64,000 nucleotides of DNA from Roseiarcus sp963813195. GTDB lineage: Bacteria; Pseudomonadota; Alphaproteobacteria; Rhizobiales; Beijerinckiaceae. The DNA lies in contig CAWEYC010000029.1 of the NCBI GenBank assembly GCA_963813195.1, forward strand, positions 62,001-126,000, written 5' to 3'. The number at the start of each line of letters is the position of its first letter. The stretch's first letter is position 1. Below are positions 17,943-27,000 of the stretch, piece after piece. The notes beneath the pieces are model-generated. The model searched no databases and had not been told where the DNA came from. It saw only the letters and a list, made by a program, of their open reading frames with translations. A program made the position numbers and the translations under genes.

Positions 17943-19454
17943 ATGACAGCGCTGATTTCCATTCGAAAGCTCTGCAAGAGCTTCCCGGGCGTCAGGGCGC
18001 TCAGCGACGTCGAGTTCGAGCTGATCGCTGGCGAGGTTCATGCTCTGATGGGCGAGAACGGCGCGGGCAAATCGACGCTGATGAAGATCCTCGCCGGCGT
18101 TTACGAGAAAGACTCCGGCGAAATCCTCTACAACGGCCAGCCGGTGGCCTTCGCCAGCCCGCGCGATGCGCAGTCCATGGGGATCGGCATCATTCATCAG
18201 GAATTGCAGCTGATGAATCATCTGACCGTGGCGCAGAATATTTTCATCGGCCGCGAGCCGCGCGGGCGCCTCGGCCTGTTTCTCGACGAGGAGAAGCTCA
18301 ATCGCCAGGCGAAAGCGATTCTCGACCGCATGAATCTGCAACTCGATCCGCGCGCGGTCGTCGGCGCCCTCACCGTCGCCAAGCAGCAGATGGTGGAAAT
18401 CGCCAAGGCGTTGTCCTTCGATTCCCGCGTGCTGATCATGGACGAGCCCACTTCGGCCCTGAACGAGGCGGAAATCGCCGAACTTTTCCGGATCATCCGC
18501 GAGTTGAGGGCGCGCGGCGTCGGCGTCGTCTACATCTCCCATAAGATGGACGAGTTGAAGCAGATATCCGACCGCGTCACGGTCCTGCGCGACGGCGAAT
18601 ATGTCGCCACGGTTTCCACCGCGACGACGACGGTCGAGGCCGTGATCAGCATGATGGTCGGGCGGACGTTGACGGACGCGGCGCCGTCGCAAAGCCTCGC
18701 GTCGCAAGGCGAGGTGGCTCTCGAGGTCAGAAATCTCAATTGCGGCCCACTGGTCAGGGACGTCAGCTTTTCCCTGCGAAAGGGTGAGATTCTGGGATTT
18801 GCCGGACTCATGGGCGCTGGAAGGACGGAGGTCGCGCGCGCTGTCTTCGGCGCCGATCCCGTGAGTTCCGGCGAAATTTTCGTGAATGGAAGCAAGGCTG
18901 TGATCAAGTCGCCGAGTCACGCCGTCGCGCGGGGCATTGGCTATCTCTCGGAGGACCGCAAGCGATTTGGTCTGGCGACGGGAATGGATGTCGAGTCCAA
19001 CGTCGTCATGTCGAATTTGGCGAAATTCCTCTCCCTCGGGTTCTTCTTGCGCAAGCTGGCGATTCGCAAGACCGCCACGAGCTTCATCTCTCTGCTCAAC
19101 ATCCGGACGCCGTCGCCGACGCAGCAGGTGCGGCTCCTCTCGGGCGGCAATCAGCAAAAGATCGTCGTCGCGAAATGGCTGTCGCGCGACTGCGATATTC
19201 TGTTTTTTGACGAGCCGACGCGCGGCATCGACGTCGGCGCGAAGAGCGAGATTTACAAGCTTCTCAGATCCTTGGCCAACCAGGGCAAGGCGATCGTGAT
19301 GATTTCGTCGGAATTGCCGGAAATCCTGCGGATGAGCGATCGGATCGTCGTGATGTGCGAAGGCCGGATCACCGGCGAACTGCTCGCAGAAGACGCTACG
19401 CAGGAGCGAATCATGCAGTTGGCGACCCGGCGCGAAGCCCAGAAGGCGGCCTGA
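17943..19454 (+). CDS. Ribose-type ABC transporter, double ATP-binding subunit
   Basis: Cytoplasmic ATPase of a CUT2-family sugar importer (RbsA/XylG/MglA type), 503 residues. The first cassette has Walker A GENGAGKST (about 37-45) and Walker B LIMDEPTS (about 164). The second cassette has the degenerate P-loop GLMGAGRTE usual for this family, signature LSGGNQQK (about 398) and FFDEPTRGIDVG (about 420). The start ATG at 17943 was chosen because the family N-terminus (ISIRKLCKSFPGV) begins there; codons upstream look non-coding. The permease gene follows after 19 nt. The sugar cannot be named from sequence. Confidence 0.93.
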   Translation: MTALISIRKLCKSFPGVRALSDVEFELIAGEVHALMGENGAGKSTLMKILAGVYEKDSGEILYNGQPVAFASPRDAQSMGIGIIHQELQLMNHLTVAQNIFIGREPRGRLGLFLDEEKLNRQAKAILDRMNLQLDPRAVVGALTVAKQQMVEIAKALSFDSRVLIMDEPTSALNEAEIAELFRIIRELRARGVGVVYISHKMDELKQISDRVTVLRDGEYVATVSTATTTVEAVISMMVGRTLTDAAPSQSLASQGEVALEVRNLNCGPLVRDVSFSLRKGEILGFAGLMGAGRTEVARAVFGADPVSSGEIFVNGSKAVIKSPSHAVARGIGYLSEDRKRFGLATGMDVESNVVMSNLAKFLSLGFFLRKLAIRKTATSFISLLNIRTPSPTQQVRLLSGGNQQKIVVAKWLSRDCDILFFDEPTRGIDVGAKSEIYKLLRSLANQGKAIVMISSELPEILRMSDRIVVMCEGRITGELLAEDATQERIMQLATRREAQKAA

Positions 19455-19473
19455 CCATGAGGGGTCGAACACG

Positions 19474-20499
19474 ATGACGATGCGATCCGAAATTGCCACC
19501 CTGGCGAGCGGTGGGCGCGCCTCCAGCCTCAAAGCCCGGCTTTTTGGTCCGAACGCGCTGCAAAAGCTGCTCGCCTTCGCGAGCCTCATCCTGCTGCTGG
19601 CCTTTTTCAGCTTTGCCTCTCCCGCCTTCATGCAGACCGAGAACATTCTCGGCATCTTGCAGGCGACCGCGGTCAACGGGGTGCTGGCGATCGCCTGCAC
19701 CTTCGTCATCATCACCGGCGGCATCGATCTTTCCGTCGGCACGCTGATGACGTTCTGCGCGGTCATGTGCGGCGTATTTCTGACGTATTGGAAGCTGCCG
19801 ATGTGGACCGGCGTCCTCGCCGCGATCGGGACGGGCGCCGCATCCGGAACCGTCTCCGGAACCTTGACGGCGAAAATGAAGATCCCGCCCTTCATCGCCA
19901 CCTTGGGCATGATGATGCTGCTCAAGGGGCTTTCACTCGTCGTTTCCGCGGACAGGCCGATCTATTTCAACGACACTGAAAACTTCTACATGATCTCGCA
20001 GGATTCGGTGATCGGCGTCTTCTTCCCCAGCGTGCCCGTTCCGAACGCCGTCCTGATTCTCTTCGCGCTCGCCATATTGGGCGCGGTGGTGCTCAACCGC
20101 ACGGCGCTTGGTCGCTACACGTTCGCGCTCGGCAGCAACGAGGAAGCGGTTCGCCTTTCCGGCGTGAATGTGGATCGCTGGAAGATCGCGATCTACGCTC
20201 TCGGCGGCGCGATCTGCGGCGTGGCGGGACTTCTCATCGCTTCCCGCCTGAACTCGGCGCAGCCTGCGCTCGGCCAGGGCTACGAGCTCGAGGCCATCGC
20301 CGCTGTCGTGATCGGCGGCACTTCGCTCAGCGGCGGCTCCGGCACCATTCTCGGCACCATCATCGGCGCCTTCATCATGAGCGTGCTCACCAACGGTCTG
20401 CGCATTCTTTCGGTCGCCCAGGAATGGCAGATCGTGGTGACCGGCCTGATCATCATTCTAGCCGTTTACGCCGACATCTTGCGCCGCAAGAAGAGCTGA
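19474..20499 (+). CDS. Ribose-type ABC transporter, permease subunit
   Basis: Inner-membrane channel of the CUT2 importer, 341 residues with about eight to ten hydrophobic helices. Family signatures are FVIITGGIDLSVG (about 77-89), YELEAIAAVVIGGTSLSGG near 270 and GTIIGAFIMSVLTNGL just after. It follows the ATPase gene and precedes the first binding protein gene, giving the usual rbsA-rbsC-rbsB order. A dimer of this chain would work with the double ATPase. Confidence 0.93.
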   Translation: MTMRSEIATLASGGRASSLKARLFGPNALQKLLAFASLILLLAFFSFASPAFMQTENILGILQATAVNGVLAIACTFVIITGGIDLSVGTLMTFCAVMCGVFLTYWKLPMWTGVLAAIGTGAASGTVSGTLTAKMKIPPFIATLGMMMLLKGLSLVVSADRPIYFNDTENFYMISQDSVIGVFFPSVPVPNAVLILFALAILGAVVLNRTALGRYTFALGSNEEAVRLSGVNVDRWKIAIYALGGAICGVAGLLIASRLNSAQPALGQGYELEAIAAVVIGGTSLSGGSGTILGTIIGAFIMSVLTNGLRILSVAQEWQIVVTGLIIILAVYADILRRKKS

Positions 20500-20616
20500 C
20501 GCGCGAGGATCAATCCAGCCAGAGGAGAAGCGCCGAAGGAAATCCAAGACCGACGCCGGCTCTGCAAGGAGCGGTGATATCGTACTGTTCGATAAGCGTA
20601 ACCAGGAGGAAAACCC

Positions 20617-21558
20617 ATGATGAATCGACGAGTGATAGGCGCCGCTATCGGCGTGAGCGCCTTGCTGGGCATGACCGCTCTCGCGCGGGCGGACGAGATG
20701 TACATCCCGCTGATTTCGAAAGGCTTCCAGCACCAGTTCTGGCAGGCGGTGAAAGCCGGCGCCGAACAGGCCGCGAAGGCGGACAACGTCAGGATCACTT
20801 TCGAGGGACCGGAAACGGAGGCGATGGTCGACAAGCAGATCGACATGCTTTCGGCCGCGCTCGCCAAGCACCCCAACGCGCTCGGCTTCGCGGCGCTCGA
20901 CAGCAAGGCCGCCATTCCCCTTCTCAAGAAGGCCCAAGCCGAACATATTCCTGTCATCGCCTTCGACTCCGGCGTCGACAGCGACATTCCGCTGACGACC
21001 TGCACGACCGACAATATCGCCGCGGCGGGCCTCGCCGCCGACAAGATGGCGCAAATGATCGGCGATGAAGGCGAAGTCGCGGTGATCGTGCACGACCAGA
21101 CCAGCCGCACCGGCATCGATCGTCGCGACGGCTTCCTCAACGAGATGAAAGCGAAGCATCCGAAGGTCAAGATCGTCAGCGTCCAGTACGGCGCCGGCGA
21201 CCACTTGAAGTCGGCCGAGATCGCGAAGGCGATGATCCAGGCCAACCCCAATCTCAAGGGCATCTTCGGCGCTAACGAGGGCTCGGCGGAAGGCGCGGCG
21301 ATCGGCGTCAAGGAATCGGGCAAGAAACTCGTGCTCATCGGCTACGACTCCGGCAAGGAGCAGAAGGACGCGATCATGTCCGGCGTAATGGCGGGCGCGA
21401 TCACGCAGAACCCGATCGGCATCGGCAAGTGTGTCGTGGAGTCCGCGGTGAAAGCGCTGAAGGGCGAGAAGCTGCCCAAGGTGATCGACACGGGATTCTA
21501 CTGGTACGACAAGACCAACATCAGCGACCCGAAGATCGCCGCGGTGCTGTACGATTGA
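20617..21558 (+). CDS. Periplasmic sugar-binding protein of the ABC importer
   Basis: RbsB-like periplasmic binding protein (peripla_BP_4 type), 313 residues. A signal peptide ends at ALARA (about residue 25), followed by DEMYIPLISKGFQHQFW, the usual first strand and binding loop. The hinge-region motifs VIAFDSGVD, GEVAVIVHDQ and LIGYDSGKEQ are in their expected order. A strong CAGGAGG ribosome-binding site precedes the ATG. It lies 117 nt after the permease gene and is closed by a perfect terminator, which marks the end of the operon's first transcript. Confidence 0.92.
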   Translation: MMNRRVIGAAIGVSALLGMTALARADEMYIPLISKGFQHQFWQAVKAGAEQAAKADNVRITFEGPETEAMVDKQIDMLSAALAKHPNALGFAALDSKAAIPLLKKAQAEHIPVIAFDSGVDSDIPLTTCTTDNIAAAGLAADKMAQMIGDEGEVAVIVHDQTSRTGIDRRDGFLNEMKAKHPKVKIVSVQYGAGDHLKSAEIAKAMIQANPNLKGIFGANEGSAEGAAIGVKESGKKLVLIGYDSGKEQKDAIMSGVMAGAITQNPIGIGKCVVESAVKALKGEKLPKVIDTGFYWYDKTNISDPKIAAVLYD

Positions 21559-21576
21559 TATAAACATAGTGCCATC

Positions 21577-21604
21577 GAGGAAGGGCTTCGGCCCTTCCTC
21601 TTTT
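21577..21604 (+). terminator. Rho-independent terminator after the ABC operon
   Basis: Perfect 10-bp stem GAGGAAGGGC/GCCCTTCCTC with a TTCG tetraloop, followed directly by TTTT. It starts 18 nt after the stop of the first binding-protein gene. It separates that gene from the second binding-protein gene. Confidence 0.93.
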
Positions 21605-21766
21605 GCGAGTTCGCGTTCGGATTGAAGGCCGCCTCCTTGACCACGAACGTCTTCGTGGATATTCGGCCAGGTCTTTATGCGTGTCGCCGGACGTCGCAGT
21701 CCCGTTGTCGGCGGCATGCAGACGGTGTCATCGCGGCTGGTTCGCCGTCCAATTAAGGAGGAGAGC

Positions 21767-22726
21767 TTGCAAAAGATCATCGTCGCCTTGTTGGCCGCCG
21801 CGCTCGCGTCCGGCCCCGGGATCGCCTTCGCGGCTCAGCCGACCATCCCGATCATCGTCAAAGACACCACCTCGCTCTACTGGCAGACGATGCTCGCCGG
21901 CGCCCGCAAGGCCGGCAAGGATCTCGGCGTCAACGTCCCCGAGCTTGGCGTGCAATCCGAGTCCGACATCAACGGTCAGATTTCTCTCCTTGAGAACGCG
22001 GTCGCCGATAAGCCTGCCGCGGTGGTCATCGCCCCGATCGAATTCAAGCCGTTTGGCGCGCCGATCGACGCGGCCGCCAAGAAGACGCCGATCATCGGAG
22101 TCGAATCCCCAGCCGATTCCAAAGCCCTCTCATCGTTTCTGGCGACCGACAACGCTCAGGCCGGCAGCATCGCCGCCGACGGTCTCGCCGACGCGATCAC
22201 CGCCAAATATGGCAAGGCGGAAGGCGAGGTCGCCCTCATCACCGCGCTGCCTGGCGTCGGGGCGCTCGATGCGCGCGCCAAGGGCTTTAGGGAAGAGCTG
22301 GCGGCCAAATATCCCGGCCTCAAGCTCGTCGCCGACAAGGTCGCCGACGGTCAGTCGACGACCGGCCTCAAGATCATGACCGACCTCATCGCCGCCGCCC
22401 CGAACCTGCGAGGGGTCTTCGCCTCGAACAGGACCATGGCCGAGGGCGCCGGCCAAGCAATCGCCGACAACAAGAAGGGCGACGCGATCAAGCTGATCGG
22501 CTTCGATTCGAATGACAAACTCATCGGGCTGCTCAAGGACGGCGCAGTTGCCGCCCTGGTGGTGGAGGACCCGTATCGGATGGGCTATGACGGCGTCAAA
22601 ACCGCGCTCGCGGTCTCCAAGGGCGAAAAGGTCGACCCATTTGTCGACACCGGCGCGACCCTCATCACCAAGGCCAACATGAACGGCGACAAGCAGCAGG
22701 CGCTGCTGAACCCTAGAGTGAAGTGA
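21767..22726 (+). CDS. Second periplasmic sugar-binding protein (RbsB-like)
   Basis: Peripla_BP_4-type solute-binding protein, 319 residues from a TTG start. TTG 21767 was chosen because AAGGAGGAG stands 4 nt before it and translation there gives a classical signal peptide (QKIIVALLAAALASGPGIAFAA, read from the second residue with cleavage near 23). Upstream codons in the same frame look non-coding. Motifs TIPIIVKDTTSLYWQ, VVIAPIEFKP and IKLIGFDSND mark the two lobes. It belongs to the same family as the upstream binding protein but is not a near-identical duplicate. It lies beyond a strong terminator, so it probably has its own promoter or depends on readthrough. Confidence 0.88.
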   Translation: MQKIIVALLAAALASGPGIAFAAQPTIPIIVKDTTSLYWQTMLAGARKAGKDLGVNVPELGVQSESDINGQISLLENAVADKPAAVVIAPIEFKPFGAPIDAAAKKTPIIGVESPADSKALSSFLATDNAQAGSIAADGLADAITAKYGKAEGEVALITALPGVGALDARAKGFREELAAKYPGLKLVADKVADGQSTTGLKIMTDLIAAAPNLRGVFASNRTMAEGAGQAIADNKKGDAIKLIGFDSNDKLIGLLKDGAVAALVVEDPYRMGYDGVKTALAVSKGEKVDPFVDTGATLITKANMNGDKQQALLNPRVK

Positions 22727-22867
22727 TCGGAAGCTTGCGCCGTTGTTGATCTCCGGATGCCTCTGCTCTCCGCCGATCCGCCCGCCCCGAAGGCGAGCGT
22801 GTTGTCGGCGAGCGGCGGCGCTAGTCGTCTTTTTCCGTAGTCTCGACGGCATCAGGCGCAGGAAGCG

Positions 22868-23779
22868 TTGACCCACGACCCGCTCGCTTGCGGCGATCTC
22901 CTCGTCCATCGCCGCTACCTCTATGCCCGCTCCGCCGCCGGGGACGGCGACTGGACCGCCGCGGCCGAAATGCTGGAACAGGCGCTCGAGCGCGCGCCCG
23001 GCTGGGCGCCGGCTTGGTTCGCGCTCGGCGAAGCGAGGGAGAAGCGCGGGGACCGCGCCGGCGCGGCGGAAGCGTTTCGCGCGACGCTGCACATCGATCC
23101 CAGCGACGCGCAGGGCGCGGGCGCCCGGTTGGCGTTGCTCGGCGCCGAGGCGGCGGTGGAGTTGCCGAAGGCCTATGTCGCGCGCCTGTTCGACGACTAT
23201 GCGCCGCGCTTCGACGAACATCTCACGGGCGCGCTCGGTTATCGCGCTCCCGCTCTGATCGTCGAAGCGCTGGCGAGCGTCGACGGTGGGCGCCGTTTTG
23301 CGCGCGGCCTCGATCTCGGCTGCGGCACCGGACTAATGGCCGCCGCCCTGCGAGGGCGCGTGGGTGAGTTCGTCGGCGTCGACCTCTCGCCGGCGATGAT
23401 CGCCAAAGCCCGCGACACCGGCCTCTATGACGCCCTCGAGGTCGACGATGTCGTCGAGTTTCTCGCCAAGCGCCGAGCGGGCGAATTCGACCTGGTCGCA
23501 GCCGCGGACGTTCTCGTCTACTTCGGCGATCTCAAAGAGGTCCTCTCCTCGATCGCTCGCGCGCTCGCGCCCGACGGTCTCTTCGCCTGCACGGTCGAGA
23601 GCCAGGCGGGCGAAGGCTTCTGTCTCGGCGCGACGATGCGCTTCGCCCATTCCAGCGATTACGTGCGGGCGACCGCCGCAACCGCCGGACTACGACCCCT
23701 CGTTCTGGCGCAGGCTTCGACGCGCCGCGAAGCCGGCCGCGACGCGCCGGGGCTCGTCTGCGTGTTTTCGGCTGACTGA
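22868..23779 (+). CDS. TPR-containing class I SAM-dependent methyltransferase
   Basis: 303 residues from a TTG start with GCAGGAAG just upstream. The N-terminal 80 residues form about two TPR-like helical repeats (AAEMLEQALERAPGWAPAW, AEAFRATLHIDPSD). The methyltransferase Rossmann domain begins with the SAM-binding LDLGCGTG (about 147-154). GVDLSPAMI and FDLVAAADVLVYF follow as motifs II and IV. The target is unknown; the TPR part suggests a protein partner. It is convergent with the YihY gene with 18 bp between. A hairpin with 7-bp arms (23782-23801) sits at this junction but lacks a T-tract. Confidence 0.85.
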   Translation: MTHDPLACGDLLVHRRYLYARSAAGDGDWTAAAEMLEQALERAPGWAPAWFALGEAREKRGDRAGAAEAFRATLHIDPSDAQGAGARLALLGAEAAVELPKAYVARLFDDYAPRFDEHLTGALGYRAPALIVEALASVDGGRRFARGLDLGCGTGLMAAALRGRVGEFVGVDLSPAMIAKARDTGLYDALEVDDVVEFLAKRRAGEFDLVAAADVLVYFGDLKEVLSSIARALAPDGLFACTVESQAGEGFCLGATMRFAHSSDYVRATAATAGLRPLVLAQASTRREAGRDAPGLVCVFSAD

Positions 23780-23797
23780 AGGTGAGCCGCACGAGGC

Positions 23798-24652
23798 TCA
23801 CGGCCTGGCGGGCCCGGGTCTTGGCGTCGCACTTCGCGCGCGCATCAGGGCCGCGTTCAGTGCGCCGCCGAATAGGAAGAGCGTGGCCAGGACATAGAGA
23901 AACACCAGCGCGATCATCACCGAGGCGAGCCCGGCGTAGGTCGAGACGTAATTGCGCGCGAATTCGCTGAGATAGGCGCCGAAAACGCCGCCGAAGGCGA
24001 TGCTGCTGACGAAGGTCGCAATGACGCCCGGCCCAATCTCGACGAATCGCAGCCGCTTGGCCGGCAGCCAGCGATGCGCGATCAGAAGCGTCATCGCCAG
24101 CAGCAAGGTCGCGATGCCGAGCCGCGTCAACGTCACCACGACTTGCAGCGGCTCCAAGGCGGGTGCGAAGCGCAACACGGCCGCCCAAATCAGCGGCCCG
24201 AGCACGACGAGGAAGGCGAGGCCAAGCAGCGCCACCGATGCGATGAGCGCGAAAACGATCGATTGCAGCCGCAGCCGCCACCAGGGCCGCGTCTCCTGGC
24301 AAGCGTAGGCGCGGTTGAGGCCGGTGCGCAGAGCCTCGATCGCGCTCGATGAAAAGTAGAGCGCCAGCACCGCGCCGAAAGTCAGCAATCCGCCGCGCGG
24401 CGCGGTCAGCACGTCGTGAACTTCTCTGGCGATCGGGCGCGCCACCACGGCAGGCCATGCGGCGAAGATGAGGCGGGTCGCCTCGTCCGCCAGATCTTGC
24501 GTGCCCAGGAAGCCCGCCAGCGCGGTGACGAAAATCAGAAAAGGAAACAGCGACGTCAGCGTCGACAGCGCGATGTGGCTGGCGATCGCCCAGCCGTCCT
24601 CGGCCGAGAAATGATAGGCCGCGTCGAAAAAAATGGCCCAAACTTTTCGCAT
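23798..24652 (-). CDS. YihY/virulence factor BrkB family inner-membrane protein
   Basis: 284 residues with about six hydrophobic helices. Family features are HIALSTLTSLFPFLIF (about 26-41), the central YFSSSAIEALRTGLNRAY and the C-terminal ASVMIALVFLYVLATLFLFG. This family was once called RNase BN, but that enzymatic claim belongs to another protein; the function of YihY is not settled. The gene is divergent from mcd, with 217 bp between them. The ATG at 24652 begins the conserved RKVWAIFFDAAYHF segment. Confidence 0.88.
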   Translation of the reverse strand: MRKVWAIFFDAAYHFSAEDGWAIASHIALSTLTSLFPFLIFVTALAGFLGTQDLADEATRLIFAAWPAVVARPIAREVHDVLTAPRGGLLTFGAVLALYFSSSAIEALRTGLNRAYACQETRPWWRLRLQSIVFALIASVALLGLAFLVVLGPLIWAAVLRFAPALEPLQVVVTLTRLGIATLLLAMTLLIAHRWLPAKRLRFVEIGPGVIATFVSSIAFGGVFGAYLSEFARNYVSTYAGLASVMIALVFLYVLATLFLFGGALNAALMRARSATPRPGPARP

Positions 24653-24869
24653 TCCGACCCCGAATGGCGACCCGACGCGGTGTCCCGCTGCCGTGTCGCA
24701 CTGCCGCTATATCACGCCCCGTTTGGGATTTGGCCCCTCCGGCCGCGCCGAATTCCAATTCTCTGCTGTGCGAACCTCGAACCCGGCGCGGCACGCCCAA
24801 ATACGCGTTGCAACAGTCCGCCAATCCCAGCACTGTGCGACGCAATAGCGCCTAAAGGGAGATAGAGAA

Positions 24870-26513
24870 GTGCCGCTCGTCGATCTTGCCCCCCAAGCAA
24901 TGCATGCCGTCGAGGGGTTGCTCGCCGCCGCCACGTCGGCCTTGCGCGAGCGGGTGCGCGACGGCGGACGCCTGAGCGCCGAGAAGATCGAACGCGAACA
25001 ACACGCCGCGCATGGCCTCGCCTGGCTCGCCACCTATGTCGAGGCGATCAAGCAAATGACCGGCTATGCGCGCCGGATGCGCGACGAAGGGCGCTTCGGC
25101 GAGACCGAGGCGCTGCTGACGCAGATCGGCCTCGGCGAGTATCTCGCGCAAATCTTCGGCGGCATCCCGATGAACCAAAGCGAGATCGTTCGTCTCGGCG
25201 ATTTCGGTCTGAAGGCGGAGGACGTCGCGCGGTTCCGCAATGCGGCGATCGAGGAGCTGATCGAGACCGGGAACACGCGGGAAGCCCGCGCGCGACTGGC
25301 GGCCCTGATCGCCGAGGCGCACGAAGGCGCCATCGGCGATCCGGGCCTCGATGAAACGTTCGACGCGATTCGCGACCAGATGCGCCGCTTCGCCGACGCG
25401 GAGGTCGTGCCCAACGCGCAGGGCTGGCATCGCGCCAACGCATACATTCCGCTCGAAGTCATTGCCGGTCTTTCCGAAATGGGGGTTTTCGGCCTGACGA
25501 TTCCGGAGGAATACGGTGGCTTGGGCCTCGGCAAAGTGGCGATGTGCGTCGTTTCCGAGGAGCTTTCGCGCGGCTATATCGGCGTCGGCTCGCTTGGCAC
25601 GCGCTCGGAGATCGCCGCCGAACTGATCCTCGTCGGCGGCACCCCTGATCAGAAGCGTCATTTTCTGCCGAAAATCGCCAGTGGTGAAATTCTTCCGACC
25701 GCGGTCTTCACCGAGCCCAATACCGGCTCCGACCTCGCCTCGCTGCGCACGCGCGCCACCCGGGAAGGCAACTCCTATGTGATCAACGGGGCCAAGACCT
25801 GGATCACGCATCCCGTGCGCGCCGACGTGATGACGGTGCTTGCCCGCACCGATCCCAATGAACCCGGCTATAAGGGACTGTCGATGTTTCTCGCCGAGAA
25901 GCCGCGCGGCACGGACGCGGCGCCGTTTCCGGCCAAGGGCATGTCGGGCGGCGAAATTGAGGTGCTCGGCTACCGCGGCATGAAGGAGTACGAGATCGCC
26001 TTCGACGGTTTCGCCATTCCCGCCGACAGCCTTCTTGGCGGGGTCGAAGGCCAGGGCTTCAAGCAATTGATGGAGACCTTTGAATCCGCGCGCATCCAGA
26101 CCGCGGCGCGCGCGGTCGGCGTCGCGCAATGCGCGCTCGAACTCGGCCTGCGCTACGCCAAGGAGCGCGTGCAGTTCGGCAAGACGCTCATCCATTTCCC
26201 GCGCGTCGCCGACAAGATCGTGACGATGGCCGTGGAGATCCACGTTGCCCGTCAGATCACCTATTTCGCCGGGCGCGCCAAGGACGAAGGCCGCCGCTGC
26301 GATCTCGAGGCGGGAATGGCCAAGCTGCTCGCGGCCCGAGTCGCCTGGGCCGCCGCGGACAATGCGTTGCAAATCCACGGCGGCAACGGCTTTGCGCTAG
26401 AGTACCCGATCTCGCGCGTGCTCTGCGACGCGCGCATCCTCAATATCTTTGAGGGCGCGGCGGAGATTCAAGCGCAGGTCATCGCGCGGCGCTTGCTCGA
26501 AGGAGGAAACTGA
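24870..26513 (+). CDS. mcd: Acyl-CoA dehydrogenase with N-terminal extension, probable (2S)-methylsuccinyl-CoA dehydrogenase
   Basis: FAD flavoprotein of 547 residues. Residues 1 to about 150 are a helical extension absent from ordinary acyl-CoA dehydrogenases. Residues about 160-545 are a full ACAD domain: FGLTIPEEYGG, TEPNTGSDLASLRT, WITHPVRAD, and IFEGAAEIQ near 524-532 with the presumed catalytic Glu. The extra N-terminal domain and 60-kDa size match methylsuccinyl-CoA dehydrogenase of the ethylmalonyl-CoA pathway, used for glyoxylate regeneration in serine-cycle methylotrophs and other alphaproteobacteria. The start is GTG at 24870 with AAAGGGA upstream. Its 3' end overlaps rlpA by 35 nt on the other strand. 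An isovaleryl-CoA-like substrate is the alternative. Confidence 0.8.
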   Translation: MPLVDLAPQAMHAVEGLLAAATSALRERVRDGGRLSAEKIEREQHAAHGLAWLATYVEAIKQMTGYARRMRDEGRFGETEALLTQIGLGEYLAQIFGGIPMNQSEIVRLGDFGLKAEDVARFRNAAIEELIETGNTREARARLAALIAEAHEGAIGDPGLDETFDAIRDQMRRFADAEVVPNAQGWHRANAYIPLEVIAGLSEMGVFGLTIPEEYGGLGLGKVAMCVVSEELSRGYIGVGSLGTRSEIAAELILVGGTPDQKRHFLPKIASGEILPTAVFTEPNTGSDLASLRTRATREGNSYVINGAKTWITHPVRADVMTVLARTDPNEPGYKGLSMFLAEKPRGTDAAPFPAKGMSGGEIEVLGYRGMKEYEIAFDGFAIPADSLLGGVEGQGFKQLMETFESARIQTAARAVGVAQCALELGLRYAKERVQFGKTLIHFPRVADKIVTMAVEIHVARQITYFAGRAKDEGRRCDLEAGMAKLLAARVAWAAADNALQIHGGNGFALEYPISRVLCDARILNIFEGAAEIQAQVIARRLLEGGN

Positions 26514-26832
26514 CCCCGCGTTCCGGCTCTTGCAGCAGCCGAACGTGCGCCACGCCGGCCTGGCGGAAGCCGAGGACGTCGGCGGCGAGGGTCGAAACAT
26601 CGATGATGCGCCCGCGGGCGAAGGGGCCGCGGTCGACGATGGTAACGATCGTGCTACGGCCATTGTCCAGATTGATAACGCGTACGTGCGTCCCAAAGGG
26701 TAGCGTGCGGTGTGCAGCTATCAAGCCGCGGTGATAAGGATTATGATAGTATGTCGCTTGCCCGTATTCGTCGGCCGCGGCGCAGGAATACGCGAGTGCG
26801 GCCGCGATCGCCGCCAGGATCATACGCTTCAT
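26479..26832 (-). CDS. rlpA: RlpA-like double-psi beta-barrel protein
   Basis: Small exported septal-ring/lytic-transglycosylase-like protein, 117 residues from ATG 26832. A signal peptide (MILAAIAAALAYSCAAA) precedes the DPBB domain. ATYYH, AAHRTLPFGTHVRV, VDRGPF and GRIIDVS are its signature blocks, including the Asp pairs used in RlpA catalysis. There is no SPOR domain, so septal targeting by SPOR is not expected. The gene is divergent from denD and its last 35 nt overlap the mcd 3' end. An upstream in-frame ATG at 26892 is less likely. Confidence 0.85.
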   Translation of the reverse strand: MKRMILAAIAAALAYSCAAADEYGQATYYHNPYHRGLIAAHRTLPFGTHVRVINLDNGRSTIVTIVDRGPFARGRIIDVSTLAADVLGFRQAGVAHVRLLQEPERGVSFLLRASAAR

Positions 26833-27000
26833 TGACAACTCCACTTGTTCGACTTTACGCCTCCCCCATCCAGACGACAGCGGCTCTTTCACCTGTCTTT
26901 GCGTCCAAAGGACGGCAGCCGCAATTTCGTCCCAATTGCTCTGTGGAATCGCCGAGTGAAGCGGCAGTGACTCGAATAGTGGACGCGAAAGGGTAAGGCG

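Noticed and set aside
17733..19925. A 730-codon minus-strand frame opposite the ABC ATPase
   Set aside because: The plus strand holds all ABC motifs in order; the opposite product has no recognisable domain.
23782..23801. Hairpin at the convergent methyltransferase/YihY junction as a terminator
   Set aside because: 7-bp arms but no T-tract on either strand and it overlaps the YihY stop codon.
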